The notes under the pieces were generated by a model that saw nothing but the letters and a program-made list of their open reading frames with translations, searched no databases and was not told the DNA's origin. From an uncultured Eubacteriales bacterium (GTDB taxonomy: Bacteria > Bacillota > Clostridia > TANB77 > CAG-508): a stretch of 38,558 bases of DNA. Below are positions 7,823 to 17,887 of this stretch, piece after piece; the first letter of the stretch is position 1; each line of letters starts with the position of its first letter. The position numbers were made by a program, and so were the translations under genes. The stretch lies in NCBI GenBank assembly GCA_949288185.1, contig CASEIZ010000073.1, forward strand, positions 1 to 38,558, read 5' to 3'.

Positions 7823-8827
7823 TTGTTAGATGATAGAAAAAAGAAAGTATTACAAGCAATCGTAGAAGAATATATTAATACAGCAGAACCAGTCAGTTCA
7901 AATGCATTAACAACCAATCATGGATTAGATTGTAGTAGTGCAACCATCCGAAATGAGATGGCAGATTTGGAAAAAGCGGGTTACTTAGATAAAACCCATA
8001 CATCAAGTGGTAGAGTACCTTCTGAAAAAGGATACAGGTATTATGTGGATGAATTGTTAAAAGATGATGATATTAGCTTAGAGGAAATCAAATATATTAG
8101 TGATAAATTAGAAACAAAAGTAAATGAAATTGAAGATTTAACAAAGATTGCAGCAAATACGATTTCAGAAGTGACACATTATACAACCGTATCGATAGGA
8201 CCAAAAGCCAATAGTCAGATGATAGAAGAAATTAAATTTGTATTACTAGGTTCTAGAATGATGATGGCAGTTATCTTAACAGATAGTGGATTGGTTAAAG
8301 AAACCATTATCAAATTTGATGAGGATGTGACAGAAAAACAAGTAGAAACCATTAATTATATGTTTAATAAAAAATTAAAAGGGCAACCAATTGAAACAAT
8401 TGATAGACCTTTAGAAGATTATCTATATGATGAAATGACATATAGTGTGAATGTGATTAAACCAATTATTGAACAAATCAAAAAAGTAATAGAAGAAGAA
8501 AATATATATTTTGAAGGTGCAAATAAGTCATTTGATTTACCAGAATTTAATAGCTTAGAAGTAGCAAAAAACTTTATAAATGTACTAGATACCAAAGAAT
8601 TGGTAACAGATATGCTAGATTCTGGATTTGCAGATGATATTCATGTATATATAGGAGAGGAAAATCAGAAAGAAGAATTAAAAGATTTTAGCGTTGTTAC
8701 TTTTAAACATAAAGTCAATGGAAAAGATTTAGGAACAATTGGTATTATTGGACCTAAAAGAATGGATTATTCAAAAGTAATTTCTGTTATGAAATATATT
8801 AATAAAAAGTTAAAAGAAATGGAATAA
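7823..8827 (+). CDS. hrcA: Heat-inducible transcription repressor HrcA
   Basis: Represses the heat-shock operon by binding CIRCE and is kept active by GroEL in known systems. It has 334 residues, the family norm. The winged-helix N-terminus covers residues 1-75, with LQAIVEEYINTAEPVSSNAL and CSSATIRNEMADLEKAGYL. A central GAF-like domain follows, and the end reads GTIGIIGPKRMDYSKVISVM, a conserved HrcA block. The start codon is TTG, supported by AGAGGTGA 7 nt upstream. It is the first gene of the operon with grpE, the CYTH gene, dnaK and dnaJ, and two CIRCE sites upstream imply autorepression. Confidence 0.95.
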   Translation: MLDDRKKKVLQAIVEEYINTAEPVSSNALTTNHGLDCSSATIRNEMADLEKAGYLDKTHTSSGRVPSEKGYRYYVDELLKDDDISLEEIKYISDKLETKVNEIEDLTKIAANTISEVTHYTTVSIGPKANSQMIEEIKFVLLGSRMMMAVILTDSGLVKETIIKFDEDVTEKQVETINYMFNKKLKGQPIETIDRPLEDYLYDEMTYSVNVIKPIIEQIKKVIEEENIYFEGANKSFDLPEFNSLEVAKNFINVLDTKELVTDMLDSGFADDIHVYIGEENQKEELKDFSVVTFKHKVNGKDLGTIGIIGPKRMDYSKVISVMKYINKKLKEME

Positions 8828-8833
8828 ATTTGA

Positions 8834-8887
8834 AAAATAATCATCATTTGGTATTGTTGACCTTCATGGAGTTATAATGATTATTTT
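8834..8887 (+). other. Hairpin in the hrcA-grpE gap
   Basis: AAAATAATCAT pairs with ATGATTATTTT (11 bp) around a 32-nt loop. It may be a processing or partial-termination site in the operon mRNA. Confidence 0.35.
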
Positions 8888-8920
8888 CCAAATTAGAATT
8901 TTGAGAAAGGTGGTTAAATA

Positions 8921-9439
8921 ATGGCAGAAAAAGAAAATAACGAAGAATTAGAAAATGACGTAAAAAAAGAAGAAAAGCTAGAAAATAAAAAAGTAAAAAA
9001 AGAACAAGAAATTGTACCAAAGTCAGAATATGATGAACTAGATGATAGATATAAAAGAATTTTAGCAGAATTTGAAAATTATAAAAAAAGAAGTGCAAAA
9101 GAGAGAGAAAGCCTATATAATTCTATCTTATCAGATGTCGTAGAAGTGATGCTTCCTATACTAGATAATTTAGAAAATGCTGCTAAAGTAGAAACAAAGG
9201 ATGAAGAATATAAAAAAGGAATTGAGTTGGTATTGAAACAATTTCAAGATACATTAAAAGCAAAAGGGGTAGAAGAAATTAAAACTGTAGGAGAAACTTT
9301 TGATCCAGAATTACATGAGGCAGTAAGTAGCATACAAGATGAGTCAAAAGGTGAAAAAGAAATTGTTCAAGAATATAGAAAAGGATATAAGATTGGTACA
9401 AAGGTTATTAGGCATTCGATGGTTGTTGTAGCCAACTAA
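8921..9439 (+). CDS. grpE: Nucleotide exchange factor GrpE
   Basis: Releases ADP from DnaK. It has 172 residues. The N-terminal third is highly charged and forms the long helix and coiled coil. The conserved core begins at YKRILAEFENYKKRSAKERE and includes LPILDNLENA (as LPILDNLE), GVEEI, FDPELHEAV and YKIGTKVIRHSMVVVA. The ATG follows GAAAGGTGG. It sits between hrcA and the CYTH gene, in the usual hrcA-grpE order. Confidence 0.95.
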   Translation: MAEKENNEELENDVKKEEKLENKKVKKEQEIVPKSEYDELDDRYKRILAEFENYKKRSAKERESLYNSILSDVVEVMLPILDNLENAAKVETKDEEYKKGIELVLKQFQDTLKAKGVEEIKTVGETFDPELHEAVSSIQDESKGEKEIVQEYRKGYKIGTKVIRHSMVVVAN

Positions 9440-9546
9440 ATGAATGAAAAGTAGCAATCTTCACATTTTTATAAATTTGCTCAAACTTCGATGTACAAAC
9501 GTACACCTTCGGCTTGACCAATTTTATTACTTTGTAGTTTACCAAT

Positions 9547-9573
9547 GTATTTTACATATGTCATGTAAAATAC
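9547..9573 (+). other. Perfect hairpin upstream of the CYTH gene
   Basis: GTATTTTACAT and ATGTAAAATAC form a perfect 11-bp stem around the 5-nt loop ATGTC. It ends 7 nt before the chosen CYTH start, so it may limit translation of that gene. No T-run follows, which argues against a terminator. Confidence 0.45.
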
Positions 9574-9579
9574 AATTAA

Positions 9580-10188
9580 ATGGAAAAGAGTGTGAAATAT
9601 TTGAAACAAGAAATAGAAAGAAAATATGCAGTAAATTATCTTCCAAAAGAGTTGAAAATAACAAATATAATAGATATAGAGCAAGCATTTATATATAAAG
9701 ATGCCAAAACAGTGATTAGAATTCGAAAAATACAAAATAAGAAGTCTAATAGCATAGAATATATCTATACGGTTAAAACAAAGGGAGATATCCAACATCA
9801 AAAAGATGCTAACATTGCAAATGCATATGAAATAGAAAGTTATATTCAAGAAGAGGAGTTTAATAAACTCATAAAAAATAAAATCAGTAGCATAATAAGA
9901 AAGACAAGAATGGTCATACCAATAGGAGATAACTTGAATGTAGAAATGGACATATATAAAGATTACTTACAAGACTTGATAACAGCAGAAGTAGAATTTC
10001 CAAGTGAAGATATAGCCAAAAACTTCCAAAAGCCGGATTGGTTAGGGGAAGAAATGCAATATAAAGAATTATCAAATTGGAAATTATCTAATATGACAAA
10101 AGAAGAATGGACAAAAAAAGTAACAAGAGAAAGTTTAGAAAACAATCGAAAAATCATTCTTGATTTAAAACAGAATGGCAAGATATGA
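9580..10188 (+). CDS. CYTH domain protein (triphosphate tunnel metalloenzyme family)
   Basis: This 202-residue protein begins with the CYTH signature E-I-E-R-K (residues 11-15). Basic and acidic tunnel residues follow in alternating strands: VIRIRKIQ, YIYTVKTKGD, YEIESYI, IIRKTRMVIP, LNVEMDIY and AEVEF. Family members hydrolyse inorganic triphosphate or thiamine triphosphate, or act as class IV adenylate cyclases; the sequence does not tell which. A C-terminal helical extension of about 45 residues follows the barrel. The start is uncertain: ATG 9580 has no clear ribosome site, and GTG 9592 is in frame. Its place inside the hrcA-grpE-dnaK-dnaJ operon is unusual. Confidence 0.8.
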   Translation: MEKSVKYLKQEIERKYAVNYLPKELKITNIIDIEQAFIYKDAKTVIRIRKIQNKKSNSIEYIYTVKTKGDIQHQKDANIANAYEIESYIQEEEFNKLIKNKISSIIRKTRMVIPIGDNLNVEMDIYKDYLQDLITAEVEFPSEDIAKNFQKPDWLGEEMQYKELSNWKLSNMTKEEWTKKVTRESLENNRKIILDLKQNGKI

Positions 10189-10227
10189 AAGGTATTAATT
10201 TTAAAAATATAAATTTTATTATAGGGA

Positions 10228-12160
<1,933 letters not shown>

Positions 12161-12172
12161 TAATGATAAAAA

Positions 12173-12195
12173 GGGATTTTGGGGACGGACTCAAA
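12173..12195 (+). repeat. GGGACGGACTC repeat, copy 1
   Basis: A 23-nt sequence, from GGGATTTTGGGG to GACTCAAA, is identical at 24145-24167. It lies between dnaK and dnaJ, directly before the A1 hairpin. It resembles part of the GGGAC-containing elements but lacks the 31-bp frame. Confidence 0.6.
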
Positions 12196-12201
12196 TTTCC
12201 C

Positions 12202-12268
12202 TTTTTGTCCAATTGGGGACGTTTCTGTTTGAATGTCCCAAACAGAAACGTCCCCAATTGGACAAAAA
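12202..12268 (+). repeat. Subfamily A inverted pair (A1) forming a 29-bp perfect stem between dnaK and dnaJ
   Basis: The arms 12202-12230 and 12240-12268 are perfect inverted repeats around a 9-nt loop (GAATGTCCC). The right half is a full 31-bp unit in minus orientation (12234-12264). The left half is a plus unit lacking its last five bases. The transcript would fold into a very stable hairpin inside the chaperone operon. Confidence 0.9.
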
Positions 12269-12293
12269 TTAGAAAGAGGAGAAGAGTAGAAGA

Positions 12294-13463
12294 ATGGCAG
12301 GAAAAAGAGATTATTATGAAGTGTTAGGTGTTAATAAAAATGCGACAGATGACGAATTAAAAAAAGCATATAGAAAACTAGCAAAAAAATATCATCCAGA
12401 TGCCAATCCAGATAACAAAGCAGAAGCGGAAGCTAAATTTAAAGAGGTCAATGAGGCTTATGAAACCTTATCAGACCCACAAAAAAGAAGAATGTATGAT
12501 CAATTTGGACCAGATGGACCACAAGGATTTAATGGAGCAGGTGGACCATTTGGAGGACAAAATGGATATTACTCATATACATCTTCAGGCTTTGATGGAT
12601 TTGGAGACTTCGGAGATTTAGGAGATATCTTTTCTTCATTCTTTGGAGGCGGTTTTGGTGGTGGCAGAACTAGTAGCAGAAAACAAAATGGACCAAGAAA
12701 AGGTGCTGACTTAAATCTTCATATTGATATTACTTTTGAACAAGCTTTTTCAGGAGTAGAAAAAGAAATTACGATTACAAGAAATGAAGAATGTCAAGTC
12801 TGTCATGGAACTGGTGCAAAACCAGGAACATCTGTTACGAAATGTCCAACTTGTAATGGTACAGGACAAATTAGACAAGTGCAAAATACCATATTAGGAC
12901 AAATGCAAACAACAAGAACTTGTACAAATTGTCATGGAACAGGTGAAGTCATCAAAGAACCTTGTGAAAATTGTAAAGGAAAAGGAACAGTCAGAAAACA
13001 ACCAAAAATAAAAGTAAAGATACCAGCAGGTATTGATGATGGTCAAACTGTTGTCTTAAGAGGTGAAGGAGAGCCAGGTGAAAAAGGTGGTCCTAAAGGT
13101 GATTTATATATAACCGTTAGATTAAAGAAACATAGTATTTATTCAAGAAAAGGTAATCATGTATATTGTGATGTACCAATCACGATTACACAGGCAGCTT
13201 TAGGTGCAGAACTAGAAATACCAATGGTGGATGGAAGTAAAGAAAAATATAAAATACCAGAAGGAACACAAACTGGAACCAAATTTGTCATAAGAGGAAA
13301 AGGATTTAAATCAGTTACTTCAAATCAAGTTGGTGATTTTGTATTTACAGTTAATGTGCAAACACCAAAAAGACTTTCTAAAGAACAAAGAGAATTGTTA
13401 GTTCAATTAGCGAAAACAATGAATGAACAACCACCAATTAAAAAAAGAGGAATATTTGGATAA
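12294..13463 (+). CDS. dnaJ: Chaperone protein DnaJ (Hsp40)
   Basis: Delivers substrates to DnaK and stimulates its ATPase. It has 389 residues. The J domain (1-70) has the HPD motif in [11 protein letters not shown] Gly/Phe-rich linker (about 75-125) follows. The zinc domain has four repeats: [24 protein letters not shown] and CENCKGKG. The C-terminal substrate domains follow, so this is a complete type I DnaJ. The ATG follows AGAGGAGAAGAG. It is the last gene of the operon, with the B2 element/terminator 4 nt after the stop. Confidence 0.98.
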   Translation: MAGKRDYYEVLGVNKNATDDELKKAYRKLAKKYHPDANPDNKAEAEAKFKEVNEAYETLSDPQKRRMYDQFGPDGPQGFNGAGGPFGGQNGYYSYTSSGFDGFGDFGDLGDIFSSFFGGGFGGGRTSSRKQNGPRKGADLNLHIDITFEQAFSGVEKEITITRNEECQVCHGTGAKPGTSVTKCPTCNGTGQIRQVQNTILGQMQTTRTCTNCHGTGEVIKEPCENCKGKGTVRKQPKIKVKIPAGIDDGQTVVLRGEGEPGEKGGPKGDLYITVRLKKHSIYSRKGNHVYCDVPITITQAALGAELEIPMVDGSKEKYKIPEGTQTGTKFVIRGKGFKSVTSNQVGDFVFTVNVQTPKRLSKEQRELLVQLAKTMNEQPPIKKRGIFG

Positions 13464-13503
13464 AAAATGTCGCATAGAGTTCGTTTGTCTATGCGACATT
13501 TTT
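13463..13503 (+). terminator. Terminator of the dnaK operon made by a subfamily B element (B2)
   Basis: The 31-bp unit at 13468-13498 (TGTCGCAT...ATGCGACA), with flanking A and T runs, forms a perfect 16-bp stem around the 9-nt loop GTTCGTTTG and ends in TTTTT. It starts 4 nt after the dnaJ stop codon and looks like a canonical intrinsic terminator. Confidence 0.85.
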
Positions 13504-13517
13504 CTTCCTTATTTTAC

Positions 13518-13546
13518 TAGACAGATTCTTGAAAAAAAGATATAAT
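13518..13546 (+). promoter_or_regulatory. Promoter of the glycosyltransferase/LtaS-like operon
   Basis: TAGACA (13518-13523) and TATAAT (13541-13546) are 17 nt apart, 88 nt before the first gene and just after the dnaJ terminator. Confidence 0.6.
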
Positions 13547-13633
13547 GTATGAGAAAAGTTGCTTGGAAAATAAGTAATGAAAACCAAAAATAGAAATGAT
13601 TTATCAATATAATAAGAAAAAGGGATAGATAAA

Positions 13634-14107
13634 ATGAAGAAAAAAGTATTATTTATATCAAGTACAGGAGGACATTTAACAGAATTATTACAACTTTCTC
13701 CTTTATTTGAAAAATATGATTATCATATTATAACAGAAAAAGATAAAGTGAATGAACATTTAAAAGAAACATATGGTGAAAAAATAGATTTTTTACCTTA
13801 TGGAACAAGAGCAAAATTATTTACATATATATTTAAATACTTGTATTTATGCATCAAAACAGTATATTACTATTTTAAATTAAGACCAAAGGTAATTGTA
13901 ACAACAGGAACACATACAGCAGGACCAATGTGTATATTGGGAAAAATTTTTGGAAGTAAAATCATTTATATAGAGACTTTTGCCAATACCAATAAAAAAA
14001 CAGCAACAGGAAGATTGATATATCCAATTGCAGATTTATTTATTGTACAATGGGAAGAAATGCTAAAAATATATCCAAAAGCAGTTTATGGAGGTTCGAT
14101 TTATTAA
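13634..14107 (+). CDS. Alg14/PssD-like glycosyltransferase subunit
   Basis: This 157-residue protein carries STGGHLTELLQLSPLFEKYD at the N-terminus, the Alg14/EpsE-type Rossmann start. A hydrophobic, membrane-associating helix pair lies near residues 58-75, followed by VIVTTGTHTAGPMCILGKIF. In this family the membrane subunit recruits an Alg13-like catalytic partner to build a two-part GT-B sugar transferase on a lipid carrier, and that partner is the next gene. The stop TAA overlaps the next ATG by one base (TAATG), so the subunits are coupled. ATG 13634 follows AGGGATAG. The sugar is unknown; an exopolysaccharide or wall glycolipid role is inferred from the LtaS-like neighbour. Confidence 0.85.
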   Translation: MKKKVLFISSTGGHLTELLQLSPLFEKYDYHIITEKDKVNEHLKETYGEKIDFLPYGTRAKLFTYIFKYLYLCIKTVYYYFKLRPKVIVTTGTHTAGPMCILGKIFGSKIIYIETFANTNKKTATGRLIYPIADLFIVQWEEMLKIYPKAVYGGSIY

Positions 14108-14595
14108 TGATATTTGTAATGTTAGGAACACAAAATAATCCGTTTCAAAGACTATTAGAAGAAATTGATAGATTGATCGGTAAAAAAGTAATTGATGAAG
14201 AAGTTGTGGTACAAGCAGGATATACAGAGTATCAGCCACAAAATGGAAAAATGAAGATAATAGATTTTATGCCGAGAGAAGAATTAGATACATATGAACA
14301 GAATGCAAATTATATTATCACACATGGAGGAGTAGGTTCTATTGTTACCTCACTTGAAAAGGGAAAAAAAGTTATTGCTGTGCCAAGATTACATCAATAT
14401 GGAGAACATGTGAACAATCATCAAACAGAAATTGTAGAAAAGTTTAATAAAGGTGGAAACATTATTGGACTACAATCTGTGGAAAAATTAGAAGAGGCAA
14501 TAAAAAGAGTGCAAGATTTTGAACCAAAACCATATATAGAAAACAATCATAAAATGTTAGAAATTATAGAGAACTTTATCGATCATATAAAGTAA
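14107..14595 (+). CDS. Alg13/PssE-like glycosyltransferase catalytic subunit
   Basis: This 162-residue partner of the preceding subunit supplies the donor-binding half of a split GT-B fold. The N-terminus is MIFVMLGTQNNPFQRLLEEI. The nucleotide-sugar loop is THGGVGSIVTSLEKGKK followed by VIAVPR and YGEHVNNHQ, the family signature shared with MurG and Alg13. The start at 14107 overlaps the upstream stop; an in-frame ATG at 14050 would extend into the upstream gene and break family similarity, so I rejected it. The LtaS-like gene follows after 21 nt. Confidence 0.88.
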   Translation: MIFVMLGTQNNPFQRLLEEIDRLIGKKVIDEEVVVQAGYTEYQPQNGKMKIIDFMPREELDTYEQNANYIITHGGVGSIVTSLEKGKKVIAVPRLHQYGEHVNNHQTEIVEKFNKGGNIIGLQSVEKLEEAIKRVQDFEPKPYIENNHKMLEIIENFIDHIK

Positions 14596-14616
14596 GGGGA
14601 GAAAGAGGAGAAAAAT

Positions 14617-16635
14617 TTGAAGGAAAAAAAAGAAAAACAAAAGAAAGCCCAAAAGATAGAGAAAAAAGAACTGATAGAAGAATTGGAAGAAAAAAATGCA
14701 AATAAAAAAGAAATGGTAGAAGAAATAGATAAAAAGAAAAAAAAGATAACCAAAACAAAAATAAAAGAAATAATCAATAGATTTTTTAATTCAATTGGAT
14801 TTACAATTGTAATAGGAATTTTATTGTTTTTAAAAACAATCTTTTTTTATTTAAATACGATATCCATTAGAGAAACCATAGATAAAGATACAGTCTTAGG
14901 GACGATTGCATTTTTAGCAACCATTATTTGCATGATATGTGCATTGCCTAATAGAGGTAGAACGATTACAACAATTGTTACAGATATATTATTAAGCATC
15001 TTATTATTTGCTGATAATGTATATCATACCTATTCAAGTTCTGTATTGTCTGTCGCACAAATTATGAATCTCCAATATGGAGAAGAAATTATGGATACAT
15101 TACCAATGTTAATACAAGCAAAAGAAATTTTGTATTTCTTAGATATTTTATTAATTATCGTATTACTATGTACAAAATTTTTAAAAATTCATAAAAAAGC
15201 AAAAACAAACTGGAAAATGAAATTAGCAAAAGTTACTATAGGGATTATTTCTATTACATTATTTTTTAAAATAGATGTAGACTTTATTGAAAAAGCGAAA
15301 GAAGACCCATATAATAAGGATATGCAGATAAAGAAGAGTACGATATATGGATATCATATATCAGATATAGAAAACACAATGAATATAAAAAAGCAAGCAA
15401 AATATACAACAAAAGAAGCGCTTTTGTCTGATTATGATGAGTTAAAAGAAATATATGAAGAAAATTATGGAGAGACGAATTATGATTTACAAGGAATAGC
15501 AAGAGGAAAAAATGTTATTATTTTACAACTAGAGTCTATTCAAAACTTTGTGATCAATAAAGAAATTAATGGAAAAGAAATCACACCAAATTTGAATAAG
15601 TTTATTAATGAAAATATAGAAATATCAAATATGTTTATGCAAAGCTATTCTTCAACAGCAGATTCGGAATTTTCAGCAACAACATCATTATATCCTATGG
15701 AAAATGGTATGTCATATAGTCGATATTATACAAATGCCTATGATGATATTTTTACCATGTTTGACAATGAAGATTATACCACATCTTATATGCATGGAAA
15801 CTATGGATTTTTTTGGAATAGAGAAAATGTGTACAAATCTTTTGAGGTAGAAAATATCGAATTAAAAGATTCTTTTGCAGATACATCAGAAAATATTATG
15901 GGATATTTATCAGATGAATTATTATATACACAAGCAGTGGAGAAATTAAAAGGTTATAATATGCCATTTGTTTCTTACATTGTTTCAGCATCTTCACACA
16001 CATCATTTAGTTTGGATGGATTACAAGATAGAAGTAAAGTAAGTATTGATGTTGGAAAATATAAAGATACATTTTTTGGAAACTATTTAGAATCTGTTAA
16101 TTATGCAGATTATGCTTTTGGAATATTTATAGAAAAATTAAAAGAAGCAGATTTATATGATGACACAGTTATTCTTTTATTTGGTGACCATAATGGAATG
16201 GATATGTATAATGAAGAAATGTTAGACTTTTTGCAAGGAACAGATTCAAATTTAACAGATACAGACATTAAATTAAACTATATTAGAGTAGCATGTGGGA
16301 TGAAGATACCAGGAATAGAAAATATGAAAATAGAAAAACCAGTTAGTAAATTGGACATAAAACCAACATTTGCTTATCTAATAGATGGTGATACAGGATT
16401 TAGTTTAGGAACGAATATGTTTGCTAGAAAAGATTTTATATGCTTAAATAATGAAAGAATAGTAACCAGTCGATATTATTTTGATGAGAAATGGTATCGT
16501 ATCAAAGATGGAACAGAAATAAACTTAGAAGAACTTGCACGAGATGAAAGAGAATTATTGAAAGATTATTATGATAATATGAGAAAGGAATTAGATATAT
16601 CTATTTCGATTAGTATTAATAATTTGTTGAAATAG
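14617..16635 (+). CDS. LtaS-like membrane sulfatase (phosphoglycerol transferase family)
   Basis: This 672-residue enzyme is anchored by about five membrane helices (roughly residues 55-230) and has an extracellular sulfatase-fold domain. Before the helices is a 50-residue, very lysine/glutamate-rich cytoplasmic stretch. The catalytic domain has NVIILQLESIQNF (metal-binding Glu), SSTADSEF with the nucleophile Thr at about 347, and LFGDHNGMD (Asp524, His525). In characterised relatives this domain transfers glycerol phosphate from phosphatidylglycerol to build lipoteichoic acid. The start is TTG with AGAGGAG 6 nt upstream. It sits with a lipid-sugar transferase pair that could make its glycolipid anchor (inference). 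The stop codon directly abuts element A2. Confidence 0.88.
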   Translation: MKEKKEKQKKAQKIEKKELIEELEEKNANKKEMVEEIDKKKKKITKTKIKEIINRFFNSIGFTIVIGILLFLKTIFFYLNTISIRETIDKDTVLGTIAFLATIICMICALPNRGRTITTIVTDILLSILLFADNVYHTYSSSVLSVAQIMNLQYGEEIMDTLPMLIQAKEILYFLDILLIIVLLCTKFLKIHKKAKTNWKMKLAKVTIGIISITLFFKIDVDFIEKAKEDPYNKDMQIKKSTIYGYHISDIENTMNIKKQAKYTTKEALLSDYDELKEIYEENYGETNYDLQGIARGKNVIILQLESIQNFVINKEINGKEITPNLNKFINENIEISNMFMQSYSSTADSEFSATTSLYPMENGMSYSRYYTNAYDDIFTMFDNEDYTTSYMHGNYGFFWNRENVYKSFEVENIELKDSFADTSENIMGYLSDELLYTQAVEKLKGYNMPFVSYIVSASSHTSFSLDGLQDRSKVSIDVGKYKDTFFGNYLESVNYADYAFGIFIEKLKEADLYDDTVILLFGDHNGMDMYNEEMLDFLQGTDSNLTDTDIKLNYIRVACGMKIPGIENMKIEKPVSKLDIKPTFAYLIDGDTGFSLGTNMFARKDFICLNNERIVTSRYYFDEKWYRIKDGTEINLEELARDERELLKDYYDNMRKELDISISISINNLLK

Positions 16636-16765
16636 TGTCCAATTGGGGACGTTTCTGTTTGGGACATTTTTATGTAAATTTTAAATATATCTAAATATGA
16701 AACATCTCTAGTATCATAAAGCTTTACATAAAAATGTCCCAAACAGAAACGTCCCCAATTGGACA
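16636..16765 (+). repeat. Subfamily A inverted pair (A2), 42-bp perfect arms
   Basis: Units at 16636-16666 (plus) and 16735-16765 (minus) are extended by the shared flank ATTTTTATGTAAA. This gives perfect 42-bp arms (16637-16678 and 16723-16764) around a 44-nt AT-rich loop. The left unit begins right after the LtaS-like stop codon; the right unit ends just before the ruvB ribosome site. Confidence 0.92.
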
Positions 16766-16788
16766 AACAAAAAGGAGGAAATGATAAA

Positions 16789-17793
16789 ATGGAGGAAGAC
16801 AGAATTATCAGTCCAGAATTAGAAAACACAGGAGAAGAACGATTAGAAAATTCATTAAGACCCAAAACATTAGATGAATATATTGGACAAGATAAAATCA
16901 AAGAAAATATGAAGATATATATAGAAGCAGCCAAAAAAAGAGGAGAGCCATTAGACCATGTTTTATTATATGGACCTCCTGGACTTGGAAAAACAACTTT
17001 ATCGAATATTATATCTAATGAAATGAATTCCAATATAAAAATTACTTCTGGTCCAGCCATCGAAAAGCCAGGAGATTTAGCAGCACTTCTTACAAATCTT
17101 TCAGAATTTGACGTTTTGTTTATAGATGAAATTCACAGACTTAGTAAAAGTGTAGAAGAAATTTTATATCCAGCTTTAGAGGATTATACATTAGACATTA
17201 TTATAGGAAAAGGACCAAGCGCAAGGTCAATTAGACTAGATTTACCTAAATTTACATTAATTGGTGCAACTACAAAAGCTGGTTCATTAACAACACCATT
17301 AAGAGATAGATTTGGAATTGTACATAGATTGGAGTTATATTCTGTAGAAGACCTTACCAAAATTGTAAAACGTTCAGCAGGAATTTTAAATGTGAAAATA
17401 GAAGAGGAAGCAGCAACAGAAATTGCTAGAAGGTCAAGAGGAACTCCAAGAATAGCTAACCGTTTATTAAAAAGAGTAAGAGATTATGCAGCTGTGTTAG
17501 GTGATGGAGATATTACCTTAAAAATTACAAAACATGCTTTAAATAAACTAGAAATTGATGAGCTAGGACTAGATGAAATTGATAGAAAAATATTAGATAC
17601 CATGATTGTACAATATACAGGAAGACCAGTGGGAATAGAAGCATTAGCAGCGACAGTTGGAGAAGAAGTAGATACCATTGAAGATGTGTATGAACCATAT
17701 TTAATTCAAATTGGATTTATTGCCAGAACATTGAGAGGAAGAGTGGTTTTACCACCAGCATATAAACATTTAGGGTATCCAATGTCGCATTGA
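16789..17793 (+). CDS. ruvB: Holliday junction branch migration helicase RuvB
   Basis: Hexameric AAA+ motor that drives branch migration with RuvA and RuvC. It has 334 residues, the usual length. Conserved blocks are [19 protein letters not shown], Walker [10 protein letters not shown], Walker B FIDEIHR, sensor [18 protein letters not shown], and the C-terminal winged helix with [17 protein letters not shown] 16789 is chosen because AAAGGAGG lies 10 nt before it; the frame's earlier ATG lies in the A2 repeat. ruvA is not next to it. The last residues MSH and the stop codon come from element B3. Confidence 0.97.
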   Translation: MEEDRIISPELENTGEERLENSLRPKTLDEYIGQDKIKENMKIYIEAAKKRGEPLDHVLLYGPPGLGKTTLSNIISNEMNSNIKITSGPAIEKPGDLAALLTNLSEFDVLFIDEIHRLSKSVEEILYPALEDYTLDIIIGKGPSARSIRLDLPKFTLIGATTKAGSLTTPLRDRFGIVHRLELYSVEDLTKIVKRSAGILNVKIEEEAATEIARRSRGTPRIANRLLKRVRDYAAVLGDGDITLKITKHALNKLEIDELGLDEIDRKILDTMIVQYTGRPVGIEALAATVGEEVDTIEDVYEPYLIQIGFIARTLRGRVVLPPAYKHLGYPMSH

Positions 17794-17813
17794 GTTCGTT
17801 TGTTGATGCGACA
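17783..17813 (+). repeat. Subfamily B element B3 overlapping the ruvB stop
   Basis: TGTCGCAT...GATGCGACA with the CGTTT core in place. The TGA at 17791-17793, inside the unit, ends ruvB. A possible degenerate second unit with CGTTT and a terminal ACA follows at 17826-17856. Confidence 0.85.
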
Positions 17814-17887
17814 TTTTGTAGGAACAGTGGGACTAAATTCGTTTGAACCCAAAACAACGAAATAGAAGTAATAAGGGGAGTTTTTTA

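Noticed and set aside
9444-9849. Overlapping frames around the CYTH gene start
   Set aside because: They have no ribosome site, overlap the CYTH gene and show biased, low-complexity composition.
14050-14106. Longer start for the Alg13-like subunit
   Set aside because: It would read through the end of the Alg14-like gene, and the family begins at MIFVMLGTQ.
14576-14777. Minus-strand Phe/Ser-rich frames
   Set aside because: They are the complement of the lysine/glutamate-rich start of the LtaS-like gene.
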